From positions 1 to 9,722 of the forward strand of contig JAUWCW010000050.1 in NCBI GenBank assembly GCA_030609125.1: a DNA stretch of 9,722 nt. The letters run 5' to 3'. This document shows, in pieces, positions 1 to 6,492 of this stretch (its first letter is position 1; each line of letters opens with the position of its first letter). The DNA is from Candidatus Rokuibacteriota bacterium. Its GTDB lineage: Bacteria; JAUVQV01. The translations under genes and the position numbers were made by a program. The notes beneath the pieces were generated by a model. That model was not told the origin of the DNA. It made no database searches and was given only the letters and a program-made list of their open reading frames with translations.

Positions 1-411
1 CGGGCCGCCCTCACCGCCGACGAGATCGCAGCGGAGGCGGACTTCTTCTCTTTCGGAACGAATGACCTGACCCAGATGGGGGCTGGTTTCTCCCGAGACG
101 ACGCCGGCACCTTCCTGCCGATGTACATTGAAAAGGGAATCTACGCCGCCGACCCCTTCCAGAGCCTCGATACGGCCGGTATCGGCAAACTCGTGAAAAT
201 CGGCGTGGATCTGGGACGGGGGGTGAAAAAGGATCTGAAGATAGGCATCTGCGGCGAGCACGGCGGGGATCCCTCTTCCATCGCCTTCTGCCACCAGCTC
301 GGGCTGGACTATGTCTCCTGCAGCCCTTTCAGGGTTCCCATCGCCAGGCTTGCCGCCGCGCAGGCTGAGCTTGCGAATCCGAGAAGGGCTTCCCGTTCAC
401 GGAAGGGTTGA
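1..411 (+). CDS. ppdK: Pyruvate phosphate dikinase, C-terminal 136 residues (5'-truncated by window)
   Basis: PPDK interconverts pyruvate, ATP and phosphate with PEP, AMP and diphosphate in the cytoplasm. The visible part is the end of the C-terminal PEP/pyruvate-binding TIM-barrel domain. It shows the family motifs [10 protein letters not shown] (residues 17-26 of the visible part), FSRDDAG (30-36) and [10 protein letters not shown] (82-91), whose Cys84 matches the catalytic cysteine of the family. It ends with [14 protein letters not shown], the usual PPDK terminus, plus a short basic tail. The DPFQSLD segment and the long GTNDLTQ..FSRDD spacing favour PPDK over PEP synthase or PTS enzyme I, which share the barrel. 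One small deviation is MGAGFSRDD where MTFGFSRDD is usual. The reading frame is open from base 1, so the N-terminal nucleotide-binding and phosphohistidine domains lie outside the window. Its TGA stop overlaps the TTG start of the next gene. Family assignment is secure. Confidence 0.95.
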   Translation, partial: RAALTADEIAAEADFFSFGTNDLTQMGAGFSRDDAGTFLPMYIEKGIYAADPFQSLDTAGIGKLVKIGVDLGRGVKKDLKIGICGEHGGDPSSIAFCHQLGLDYVSCSPFRVPIARLAAAQAELANPRRASRSRKG

Positions 412-1259
412 AAGGGCGCATCGGTACCCTGGCAGCGGCCTTCGTGCTCCTCGCTCTGGCGGGGGGGGCCGAAGCCGGCTCCCTGCCGGTGCCGCTGTGG
501 GAAGGGCCGGGGTCCGTGGAATGGGAGTCAGGCTACATCCTGAGCTACGGCCGGGGAAACGCCTCGTCCAATTCGGTGAACAGCAGTGTGCGCCGCGCCG
601 GGAATCTTAAAGCCGCCGCCCGGCAAGCCAGGCGCAGCATGTACCGGCTCTGCCTGGGAATAACCGTTCAGGACGGACTGGCGGTGCGGGACTATCTCAG
701 GCAGGACCCGGAGCTGCAGGGAATCATCAGAAAGAAGCTCCTCGCACTGCCGCCGTGGGAAATCAGGGTCGGAAAGAGTGAGGAGGCCCGGCTCGTTCTC
801 AGGCTTCCCATGGGTGGAAGAGGGGGCCTCTCCGAGCTTCTCGGGGATCTGGGAGGTGCCGGGGAGGAAGAGTACCGGGAGGGGGGGGGCTTTGATCCGG
901 AGCCGGCGTCGCTCGAGATCGACTCGGCTACGGGCGTTGTCCTCATCGCCTCAAGACGCAGTGTGATTGCGGCGCTGAGACCCCGCATCGTCGGGGGGGC
1001 GGGGAGGATTCTGCTTGAACACGGCGAGGCCGCCGCCGAGGCTCACGATCGGCCAGCCTACATAGCCTATTACGACTCACTGGAAGACGCCATGAGAGAC
1101 CCCGTTGTCGGCGAAAACCCTCTCGTCGTGGCCGCGGGGGAACATCGGGGGCGGGGGAGCGACCTGGTGCTGCCGCGGTTCCTGGAAGAGAGCCTCTCCC
1201 GTGCCGATGGGGCGAGACGTATCCTGACCGAGGTACGTTTCTCCGTAGTCCTGCAGTAG
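408..1259 (+). CDS. Secreted LPP20/FlgT-like protein, function unknown
   Basis: This 283-residue protein begins with a signal peptide: basic MKGR, a hydrophobic core at residues 7-19, and an AEA-G cleavage site near residue 23. No lipobox cysteine is present, so it is predicted to be soluble in the periplasm or secreted rather than a lipoprotein. Residues 38-115 follow an LPP20-like pattern ([12 protein letters not shown], an Ala-rich helix, [13 protein letters not shown]). Residues 168-282 resemble the C-terminal half of FlgT-like envelope proteins: TGVVLIASR, then [11 protein letters not shown], then [19 protein letters not shown]. The TTG start is the only start codon near the beginning of this open frame, because an in-frame stop lies at 366-368. 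It overlaps the ppdK stop as TTGA. A GGAAGGG sits directly against it, too close for a normal ribosome site, so coupling to ppdK is plausible. Unusually long G runs occur inside the gene. The family link is from pattern recognition and its function is unknown. Confidence 0.72.
   Translation: MKGRIGTLAAAFVLLALAGGAEAGSLPVPLWEGPGSVEWESGYILSYGRGNASSNSVNSSVRRAGNLKAAARQARRSMYRLCLGITVQDGLAVRDYLRQDPELQGIIRKKLLALPPWEIRVGKSEEARLVLRLPMGGRGGLSELLGDLGGAGEEEYREGGGFDPEPASLEIDSATGVVLIASRRSVIAALRPRIVGGAGRILLEHGEAAAEAHDRPAYIAYYDSLEDAMRDPVVGENPLVVAAGEHRGRGSDLVLPRFLEESLSRADGARRILTEVRFSVVLQ
461..468 (+). repeat. G8 homopolymer within the signal-peptide coding region
   Basis: Eight consecutive G bases fall in the Ala-Gly-Gly end of the signal peptide of the LPP20/FlgT-like gene. 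A slip of one base here would frameshift the protein before its mature part begins. The tract may be a real mutable site or simply a chance run in GC-rich DNA. Confidence 0.6.
881..889 (+). repeat. G9 homopolymer inside the LPP20/FlgT-like gene
   Basis: Nine consecutive G bases encode most of a Gly-Gly-Gly stretch around residues 159-161, in the linker between the two halves of the LPP20/FlgT-like protein. A G7 run follows at 993-999. Runs of this length are prone to slippage during replication and to sequencing error. The frame is intact in this assembly. Confidence 0.6.
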
Positions 1260-1261
1260 AG

Positions 1262-1942
1262 TTACACCGCCCCGAAACGGCGCTGGCGGTCACGGAAATC
1301 CTCAAGGGCCACGACGAGGTCCTTCCTGCCGAAGTCAAGGCCATTGCCGGGGGAGTGCCGGATCTCGGCGTACGAGGCCTGCCAGACGAGGAAATCCTTG
1401 GGCTCCAGAGAGCCGCCGGCGTAAAGAATGAGATCAGGGTCGGGCTGGCCGGCGGTCAGAAGATGGGCCGAGAAGGTTTTCTCATCCACCACCCCGTCCG
1501 GGTGGGCATCCAGGCACCGAGCAGCCGCCCGGGCGATTTCCTCTCGGCCGCTGTAATTGAAAAAGAGGTTCACGAATCGTGCCGGATCCCCGCCGGGAGG
1601 TGAGGCTGCGGGGGTGGACTGCCCGGGACAAGACAGGGCTTCTGTGTCTCCGAGACAGAGGAAAAGGGCGCCCTGATCGGCGGCAGCCCCGGCGAGAGCC
1701 TTGAGATCCTCCCTCCAGGCGGCGTGGGTGGAACCGGCGGGAAGAGTGGCGATGAGGCGGGGCAGCTCGGGCGAGAAGAGAGAGAGGGAGACGAGGTCGG
1801 GGATGAGAGTGAAGGAATCGAAAACGACGTCGCCGAAGAGGCGGAATATCTTCCCGGGGATGGCGGGCAGATCGCCTCGCCGGTCGGGATCCGACACCGT
1901 GCCGTCCAGGACGAGAGCGAGGTGGAGAAGATCACTTTTCAT
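1262..1942 (-). CDS. Divergent UppS-family (cis-prenyltransferase) protein, probable pseudoenzyme
   Basis: This 226-residue protein matches the UppS family in length and landmarks: LALVLDG (8-14) for the family's VAIIMDG, LVSLSLFSPE (50-59), LGDT (97-100), FVNLFFNYSGREEI (123-136), a DPDLIL..GG..........FLVWQASYAEI block (168-194), and a closing ALEDFRDRQRRFG. The family Asp of MDG (D13) and the Mg-binding Glu of YAE (E193) are kept. Against E. coli UppS as remembered, several key residues are gone: N28 and R30 of DGNGRW become T and S, the GH motif is missing, the Arg of RTGG becomes Tyr, and the following E198, R200 and S202 become S, E and K. Those positions bind the diphosphates and isopentenyl diphosphate, so normal UppS activity is unlikely. 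The start is the ATG at 1940-1942; the frame extends 59 codons upstream, but that stretch has no family similarity. No Shine-Dalgarno sequence is seen. A non-catalytic partner subunit or a changed substrate are both possible. Confidence 0.8.
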   Translation of the reverse strand: MKSDLLHLALVLDGTVSDPDRRGDLPAIPGKIFRLFGDVVFDSFTLIPDLVSLSLFSPELPRLIATLPAGSTHAAWREDLKALAGAAADQGALFLCLGDTEALSCPGQSTPAASPPGGDPARFVNLFFNYSGREEIARAAARCLDAHPDGVVDEKTFSAHLLTAGQPDPDLILYAGGSLEPKDFLVWQASYAEIRHSPGNGLDFGRKDLVVALEDFRDRQRRFGAV

Positions 1943-1953
1943 GGCGAGAGAAG

Positions 1954-1983
1954 ATGGTAATGATGTGAGGCGGGCGGTGTCAA
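1954..1983 (-). promoter_or_regulatory. Possible sigma70-type promoter for the UppS-like gene
   Basis: On the minus strand a perfect TTGACA (1978-1983) is followed after 18 bases by TACCAT (1954-1959), which matches four of six bases of the -10 consensus. Transcription would start only a few bases before the ATG at 1942, giving an almost leaderless mRNA. That would fit the lack of a ribosome-binding site. The -10 is weak, so this is tentative. Confidence 0.3.
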
Positions 1984-2078
1984 CCCGGATATTGCATGCA
2001 TGGCCCGCGACTGTGTTCGGGCTTGCCGCCTCGTCCTGCGGTCCACCTGAGGCGGAGCTCGGTCGGTGCGCTGTGAGA

Positions 2079-2106
2079 TTGACTTTTTCCGGCCTTTCAT
2101 TAGAGT
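2079..2106 (+). promoter_or_regulatory. Sigma70-type promoter for the LysM gene
   Basis: TTGACT (2079-2084) is followed after 16 bases by TAGAGT (2101-2106), a five-of-six and a four-of-six match to the consensus hexamers. Transcription would begin near 2113, leaving a leader of about 28 bases that contains the Shine-Dalgarno sequence. The site sits in the divergent gap between the UppS-like and LysM genes and may also drive uvrB and uvrC. Confidence 0.5.
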
Positions 2107-2123
2107 AGGGACAAAGCATACGA

Positions 2124-2130
2124 GGGAGGA
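2124..2130 (+). promoter_or_regulatory. Ribosome-binding site that fixes the LysM start
   Basis: GGGAGGA lies 10 bases before the ATG at 2141 but only one base before the ATG at 2132. The spacing favours 2141 as the true start, and that start also gives a clean MPRRKR signal-peptide N-terminus. Confidence 0.65.
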
Positions 2131-2140
2131 CATGTCAGCC

Positions 2141-2473
2141 ATGCCAAGAAGAAAAAGAGTGCTGCTCGCTGCAGTGACGGCGCTTCTCTGGGCTCTTCTG
2201 TCCGGTGCGGGGCCCGGGAAAGCGGAGGCGGGTGTTGCGGGAGGCACGGGAGAGACCGTGGAGCACGAAGTGATCAAGGGTGACAACCTTCACCTGCTGG
2301 CGGGATACTATTACAGCGATCCTCGCCAGTGGAGGAGAATTTTCGACCGCAATCAGGGCATCATTTCCGACGCCAATTTGGTTCTCCCCGGCACGGTTCT
2401 GAAAATTGAGGCAGACCCGGCCCGGCAGTGGAAAATCCCGTACGGCGAGTTCGTCTCCCGGGTCTTTGACTGA
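2141..2473 (+). CDS. Small exported LysM-domain protein
   Basis: This 110-residue protein has a signal peptide (MPRRKR, hydrophobic residues 7-20, likely cleavage after AEA at about residue 30) and then a single LysM domain at about residues 41-90. The domain begins EHEVIKGDNLHLLAGYYY, contains WRRIFDRNQGII in the middle, and ends in the typical LVLPGTVLKI. LysM domains bind N-acetylglucosamine-containing glycans such as peptidoglycan, so it probably sits in the periplasm on the cell wall. No enzymatic domain is attached. The start at 2141 is set by a well-spaced Shine-Dalgarno sequence, and a good promoter lies just upstream. It is first in a same-strand run with uvrB and uvrC, 96 bp before uvrB. 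No functional link to DNA repair is evident, and the shared transcript may be incidental. Confidence 0.88.
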   Translation: MPRRKRVLLAAVTALLWALLSGAGPGKAEAGVAGGTGETVEHEVIKGDNLHLLAGYYYSDPRQWRRIFDRNQGIISDANLVLPGTVLKIEADPARQWKIPYGEFVSRVFD

Positions 2474-2477
2474 GGAG

Positions 2478-2546
2478 GGTCTCCGGCCGGCCGGGCGCGC
2501 CCGAAAGGGCGGGGCCCGGGGTTCCCGGATCGCGGGGGCGGAGACC
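2478..2546 (+). other. GC-rich palindrome cluster between the LysM gene and uvrB
   Basis: An 8-bp inverted repeat, GGTCTCCG (2478-2485) and CGGAGACC (2539-2546), brackets a run of nested palindromes. These are CCGGCCGGCCGG (2483-2494), GGGCGCGCCC (2493-2502), a CGCCC-GAAA-GGGCG stem with a GNRA-type loop, and CCGGG-GTT-CCCGG (2516-2528). There is no T tract, so it is not a standard intrinsic terminator. As RNA it would fold tightly just upstream of the uvrB start and could dampen read-through, stabilise mRNA ends, or affect uvrB translation. No LexA-type box was seen in the spacer. Confidence 0.5.
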
Positions 2547-2569
2547 GGAGAGGCGACCGGCGGGTTGGG

Positions 2570-4636
2570 GTGAAGAAGTTTGTTCTTGACTCGGAGTTCT
2601 CTCCCCAGGGTGATCAGTCGAAGGCCATCGGCGATCTCATCCGGGGGGTACGGTCCGGGGTTCGGCACCAGGTGCTGCTCGGGGTCACCGGTTCGGGAAA
2701 AACCTTCACCGTCGCCAACGTCATAGAGGGGCTCCAGCGCCCGACCCTCGTGATATCCCACAACAAGACGCTTGCGGCTCAACTCTTCAACGAGTTCCGG
2801 TCCTTCTTTCCTGGAAACGCCGTAGAGTACTTCGTCTCCTATTACGACTACTATCAGCCCGAGGCGTATCTTCCCCAGACCGATACCTACATCGAGAAGG
2901 ATTCCGCCATCAACGAGCAGATCGACAAGCTGAGGCACTCCGCCACCAGGTCGATCCTGGAGAGAAGGGACGTCATCATAGTGGCCAGCGTGTCGTGCAT
3001 CTACGGCCTGGGTGCCCCCGATTATTACAGGGACATGAGGATCAGCCTGTCCGTCGGCAGCGGCCGCGGGCGACAGAGACTGCTGAGGGATCTTGTCGGG
3101 GTGCACTACAGGAGAAACGATCTTGATTTTTCGCGCGGGACATTCCGGGTCAGGGGGGACGTTGTGGAAGTGTTTCCCGCTTACGAGGAGGAGAAGATCC
3201 TGCGTGTCGAGTTCTTCGGGGAAACCGTGGAGCGCCTGGCGTGGCGGGACCCCCTGACGGGACGGTGCCTGGAGACGGTGGAGGAGGCCGGCATCTTCCC
3301 CGGGAGCCACTACGTCATTCCCGGGGAGGTCATGGAGGAAGCCCTGGGGGGCATCGAGCAGGAGCTGGAAGAGCGGCTGCAGTGGTTCCGGGCGCAGGAC
3401 AAGATTCTCGAGGCGCAGCGGCTCGAGCAGAGGACGAAGCTCGACATGGAGATGATCCGGGAGGTGGGTTTCTGCTCGGGCATCGAGAACTATTCCCGGC
3501 ATCTTACGGGGCGGACGACGGGGTCGCCTCCTCCAACGCTGATGGAGTACTTTCCCGACGACCTTCTGGTGGTTATCGACGAAAGCCACGTGACCGTCCC
3601 GCAGCTGAGAGCCATGGCGGCGGGGGACCGGTCGCGGAAGAGGAATCTCGTGGAGCACGGTTTTCGCCTTCCCTCGGCCTACGACAACCGGCCGCTGAGG
3701 TTCGAGGAGTTCGAGGAACGGGTGGGGCAGGTTGTCTACGTGTCCGCCACCCCCGCGCCGTACGAAATAGAGAAGGCCGGGGAGAGTGTGGTGGAGCAGA
3801 TAATACGCCCCACGGGGCTCATGGAGCCCGAGGTGGAGATTCGTCCCATCGCGGGCCAGGTTGAGGACCTGATGGAAGAGGTCAGGGTCAGGGCTGAGCG
3901 GGGGGAGCGGGTTCTCGTCACGACCCTCACCAAGAGGATGGCCGAGGATCTGACGGAGTACTACACGGAACTGGGGATCCGGGTTCGGTATCTGCATTCG
4001 GAAATCCACACCCTGGAGAGAATGCAGCTTCTGCGGGACCTCCGGCGTGGCGTCTTTGACGCCCTGATCGGCATCAACCTTCTCCGGGAGGGGCTCGATC
4101 TTCCGGAAGTCTCCCTCGTGGCGGTTCTTGACGCGGACAAGGAGGGCTTCCTCAGATCCGAGACGGCTCTCGTGCAGACGGCGGGGAGGGCGGCGAGGAA
4201 CATCGACGGCAAAGTGATTCTTTACGCCGACGTGATGACGGGATCCATTCGCCGCGCCATGGAAGAGACGGGAAGGAGGCGCGTCATCCAGAGCGAATAC
4301 AACATTCGGGAGGGGATAACTCCGGAGGGGATCAAGAAGGGCATCAACGACGTGCTGGTCTCGATTTACGAAGCGGACTACGGGCCGGTGCCGAGTGCGG
4401 CGGATGGCGCGGAGGAATACGTTCCGCTGGAGGAGGCCGAAGCGAAAATCGTGGCGCTGGAGGCGGCCATGAAAGAAGCTGCGGCCGGGCTGGAGTTCGA
4501 GAAGGCGGCGGAGCTGAGGGATCAGGTTCGAGAGTTGAAGTGGCGGGAAGTGCTGCCGGGAGCGGCAGGAATGGACGTGCGGCTCCCGGGGACAAAACGC
4601 GGGAAGGCCCGCAGGAAGAAAGGGCGGAAGACGTGA
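2570..4636 (+). CDS. uvrB: Excinuclease ABC subunit B
   Basis: UvrB is the helicase-like damage-verification subunit of nucleotide excision repair. It is loaded by UvrA and recruits UvrC for incision. The 688 residues show the family signature MxxFxLxSxFxPxGDQ at the N-terminus, Walker A GVTGSGKT (38-45), the beta-hairpin region rich in Tyr ([20 protein letters not shown], 91-110), the DESH Walker B box (337-340), GDRSRK (352-357), VSATP (391-395), and helicase motifs V-VI ([25 protein letters not shown]). The UVR domain that contacts UvrC spans 624-658, followed by a basic tail. Start is GTG; only a weak GGTTGGG lies directly upstream, and GGAGAGG is 16 bases away. Small oddities are GDQSKAI for the usual GDQPKAI and [12 protein letters not shown] where GGMYxGDRSRK is common. 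Its TGA overlaps the uvrC start. Confidence 0.98.
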   Translation: MKKFVLDSEFSPQGDQSKAIGDLIRGVRSGVRHQVLLGVTGSGKTFTVANVIEGLQRPTLVISHNKTLAAQLFNEFRSFFPGNAVEYFVSYYDYYQPEAYLPQTDTYIEKDSAINEQIDKLRHSATRSILERRDVIIVASVSCIYGLGAPDYYRDMRISLSVGSGRGRQRLLRDLVGVHYRRNDLDFSRGTFRVRGDVVEVFPAYEEEKILRVEFFGETVERLAWRDPLTGRCLETVEEAGIFPGSHYVIPGEVMEEALGGIEQELEERLQWFRAQDKILEAQRLEQRTKLDMEMIREVGFCSGIENYSRHLTGRTTGSPPPTLMEYFPDDLLVVIDESHVTVPQLRAMAAGDRSRKRNLVEHGFRLPSAYDNRPLRFEEFEERVGQVVYVSATPAPYEIEKAGESVVEQIIRPTGLMEPEVEIRPIAGQVEDLMEEVRVRAERGERVLVTTLTKRMAEDLTEYYTELGIRVRYLHSEIHTLERMQLLRDLRRGVFDALIGINLLREGLDLPEVSLVAVLDADKEGFLRSETALVQTAGRAARNIDGKVILYADVMTGSIRRAMEETGRRRVIQSEYNIREGITPEGIKKGINDVLVSIYEADYGPVPSAADGAEEYVPLEEAEAKIVALEAAMKEAAAGLEFEKAAELRDQVRELKWREVLPGAAGMDVRLPGTKRGKARRKKGRKT

Positions 4637-6492
4637 GGGAGGCGCGGGAGGCCGTTCGCATTCTGCAGGGTGAGGCTGAGAGAGCTCCCCGCGGGCCCGG
4701 GGTATACATCATGCGCGGTGCGGATGACGCGGTTCTCTACGTGGGCAAAGCCAAGTCGCTGCGGGCGAGGCTGAGGAGCTACAGGGATCCGCTTCGGCAA
4801 GGGCCGAAGACGGCCGTGATGGCGCGGCAGGTGAGAAAGGTTGAGACCCTCGTCACGGACACGGAAGTGGAGGCGTTGATCCTTGAGAACGCTCTCATCA
4901 AGAAGTACAGGCCCAAGTACAACATCACCCTCAGGGACGACAAGACGTATCCGTTTCTTCGGCTCTCGGTTCAGGAAGAATTTCCGGCGCTCACCGTGGT
5001 GCGGGGTCCTGGAAAGGACGGCGCGAGGTATTTCGGGCCCTACGTCCCCGCCGGGGCGATGCGGAAAACGGTGGCGATCCTGCAGAGGATCTTTCCGCTG
5101 CGAAAGTGCCGAACGGCTCTGAAGGCACGGCGGGGGCGACCCTGTCTGAACTTCCAGATGGGCAGATGCCTGGCGCCCTGCGCCGGCAGGGTCACCGGCG
5201 AGGAGTACGGGAAGCTCGTCCGGGGGGTCGCGCTCTTTCTGCAGGGAAAGGGAAGGGAGCTGGCGGGGGAATACCGGAAGCGGATGCTGGAGCTCTCCGG
5301 ACAGGAGCGCTATGAGGAGGCGGCGGTCCTGAGGGACCGGATCGGGGCGATTGAGGCGACGCTCCAAAGGCAGAAGGTGCACTTTCCCGGAAGGGGTGAT
5401 CTGGACGTCCTCGGCAGCGCCATCCTCGGGGAGAGGCGGGTGGTGACGGTTCTGCACGCGGCGAAGGGGCAGATCGTCGGGGCCAGAACGATCCATGTCA
5501 GGGAGAGTCCCGAGGAGGAAGGGGAGATGTTCTCCGAGTTCCTGCGCGCGTTCTACGACAGGGCGTCTTCCGTGCCGCCGGAGATCCTTCTCCCCCAAAG
5601 GCCGGCCGGATTCGAGGCCATGGAGGAGTGGCTGCAGGGGAAGCGCGGAAGGCGCGTGAGGCTTCTGGTGCCCAGAGCAGGGCCTCTGCGGGCGCTCGTG
5701 TCGCTGGCGTCGCGCAATGCGATGGAGACGCTGGAGAGAGGAAAGACTCGCGGCGGGGGCGAGGACGCCGTGGGCCAACTGGGGATGGTGGCGGCCAGGC
5801 TTAAAGGGCTCCGCACTCTGGGGGCGGTGGACGTGTCCGCCATCTGCGGTACCGACACCGTCGCCTCCTTCGTATGGTGGGAGGGCGGCAGGTTCAAGAA
5901 AAGCCGTTACCGGAGGTTCCGGATCGGGTCCCCCGCCGGGGGCGACGATTACGCCGCCATGACCGAAGTGGTGAAGCGGCTGGCGGCGAGAATTGAAAAG
6001 GGGAGATGGCCCGGGCCGGACATCCTGCTTCTGGACGGCGGGAAAGGGCACCTGTCGGCGGTGAGAAGGTGTCTTGCCGGGCGGAAGTGGCAACCCGCCC
6101 TCACCGTCGCGATCGCCAAGCCCGGGGGGGGACGCTCCAGAGACGCAGTCTACGCGGAGGGCAGAAGAGACTCTCTTCACCTGGACAGGGTTCCCGACGT
6201 GCTGCGTACGCTCCAGACGGTGAGGGATGAGGCCCACCGTTTCGCGGTGGCGTACCATCGCAGGGTGAGAAGCAGAAGAGTGCTCGGGAGTGCACTCGAG
6301 GCGGTGCCCGGGATCGGCCCGGAGCGCAGGAAGCTTCTCCTCAGGAGGTTCGGGAGCCTGGAGAGACTGCGGCGGGCGAGCCGAAGGGATCTGCAGGCGG
6401 TGGAGGGGCTTCCTGCCGCAGTGGCCGATGACCTCTTTGTGTATCTGCGAAAATGGCCGGGGCGCCGCGGAAACGCAACCCGCCTCAGGTGA
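4633..6492 (+). CDS. uvrC: Excinuclease ABC subunit C
   Basis: UvrC makes both incisions in nucleotide excision repair. The 619 residues contain, in order, an N-terminal GIY-YIG nuclease (GVY 23-25, [15 protein letters not shown] 36-50, Glu85 in LEN, Asn97) for the 3' cut. A cysteine region follows (C159, C171, C179, C183) whose 12-8-4 spacing equals that of the cysteines reported to bind a 4Fe-4S cluster in E. coli UvrC. Next are a UVR domain binding UvrB (about 207-242) and an RNase H-like nuclease for the 5' cut (D400 in VDVSAICG, D468 in LLDGGKGH, H535 in DEAHRFA). Tandem helix-hairpin-helix motifs close the protein (556-605). GTG at 4633 is chosen over an upstream in-frame GTG at 4540 because it gives normal length and a GTGA overlap with the uvrB stop, typical of translational coupling. 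The 3' end overlaps the convergent kinase gene by 8 bp. Confidence 0.98.
   Translation: MREAREAVRILQGEAERAPRGPGVYIMRGADDAVLYVGKAKSLRARLRSYRDPLRQGPKTAVMARQVRKVETLVTDTEVEALILENALIKKYRPKYNITLRDDKTYPFLRLSVQEEFPALTVVRGPGKDGARYFGPYVPAGAMRKTVAILQRIFPLRKCRTALKARRGRPCLNFQMGRCLAPCAGRVTGEEYGKLVRGVALFLQGKGRELAGEYRKRMLELSGQERYEEAAVLRDRIGAIEATLQRQKVHFPGRGDLDVLGSAILGERRVVTVLHAAKGQIVGARTIHVRESPEEEGEMFSEFLRAFYDRASSVPPEILLPQRPAGFEAMEEWLQGKRGRRVRLLVPRAGPLRALVSLASRNAMETLERGKTRGGGEDAVGQLGMVAARLKGLRTLGAVDVSAICGTDTVASFVWWEGGRFKKSRYRRFRIGSPAGGDDYAAMTEVVKRLAARIEKGRWPGPDILLLDGGKGHLSAVRRCLAGRKWQPALTVAIAKPGGGRSRDAVYAEGRRDSLHLDRVPDVLRTLQTVRDEAHRFAVAYHRRVRSRRVLGSALEAVPGIGPERRKLLLRRFGSLERLRRASRRDLQAVEGLPAAVADDLFVYLRKWPGRRGNATRLR

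Noticed and set aside
1943-2119. A 59-codon N-terminal extension of the UppS-like protein
   Set aside because: It shows no similarity to the family, which begins a few residues before the LDG motif, and it would cover the divergent promoter region.
2485-2502. Rare-cutter restriction sites (GGCCGGCC and GGCGCGCC) side by side, which might suggest a cloning artefact
   Set aside because: Flanking DNA is continuous with normal coding sequence and composition; both sites are parts of longer natural palindromes in a GC-rich spacer.
2135-4009. A 624-codon open frame on the minus strand opposite uvrB
   Set aside because: It is a by-product of GC-rich codon use in uvrB. The translation is Pro/Arg/His-rich with no recognisable domain, and uvrB is unambiguous on the other strand.
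4540-4632. An upstream GTG start for uvrC inside uvrB
   Set aside because: It adds 31 residues of low-complexity sequence before the normal UvrC N-terminus, while the GTG overlapping the uvrB stop gives the usual length.
4522-6258. A 578-codon open frame on the minus strand opposite uvrC
   Set aside because: Same artefact as opposite uvrB: low-complexity Pro/Arg/Leu-rich translation, no motifs, fully contained in a certain gene.
2570-6492. SOS (LexA) control of uvrB-uvrC
   Set aside because: No CTGT-N8-ACAG-like box or other clear palindromic operator was found upstream of uvrB or the LysM gene.
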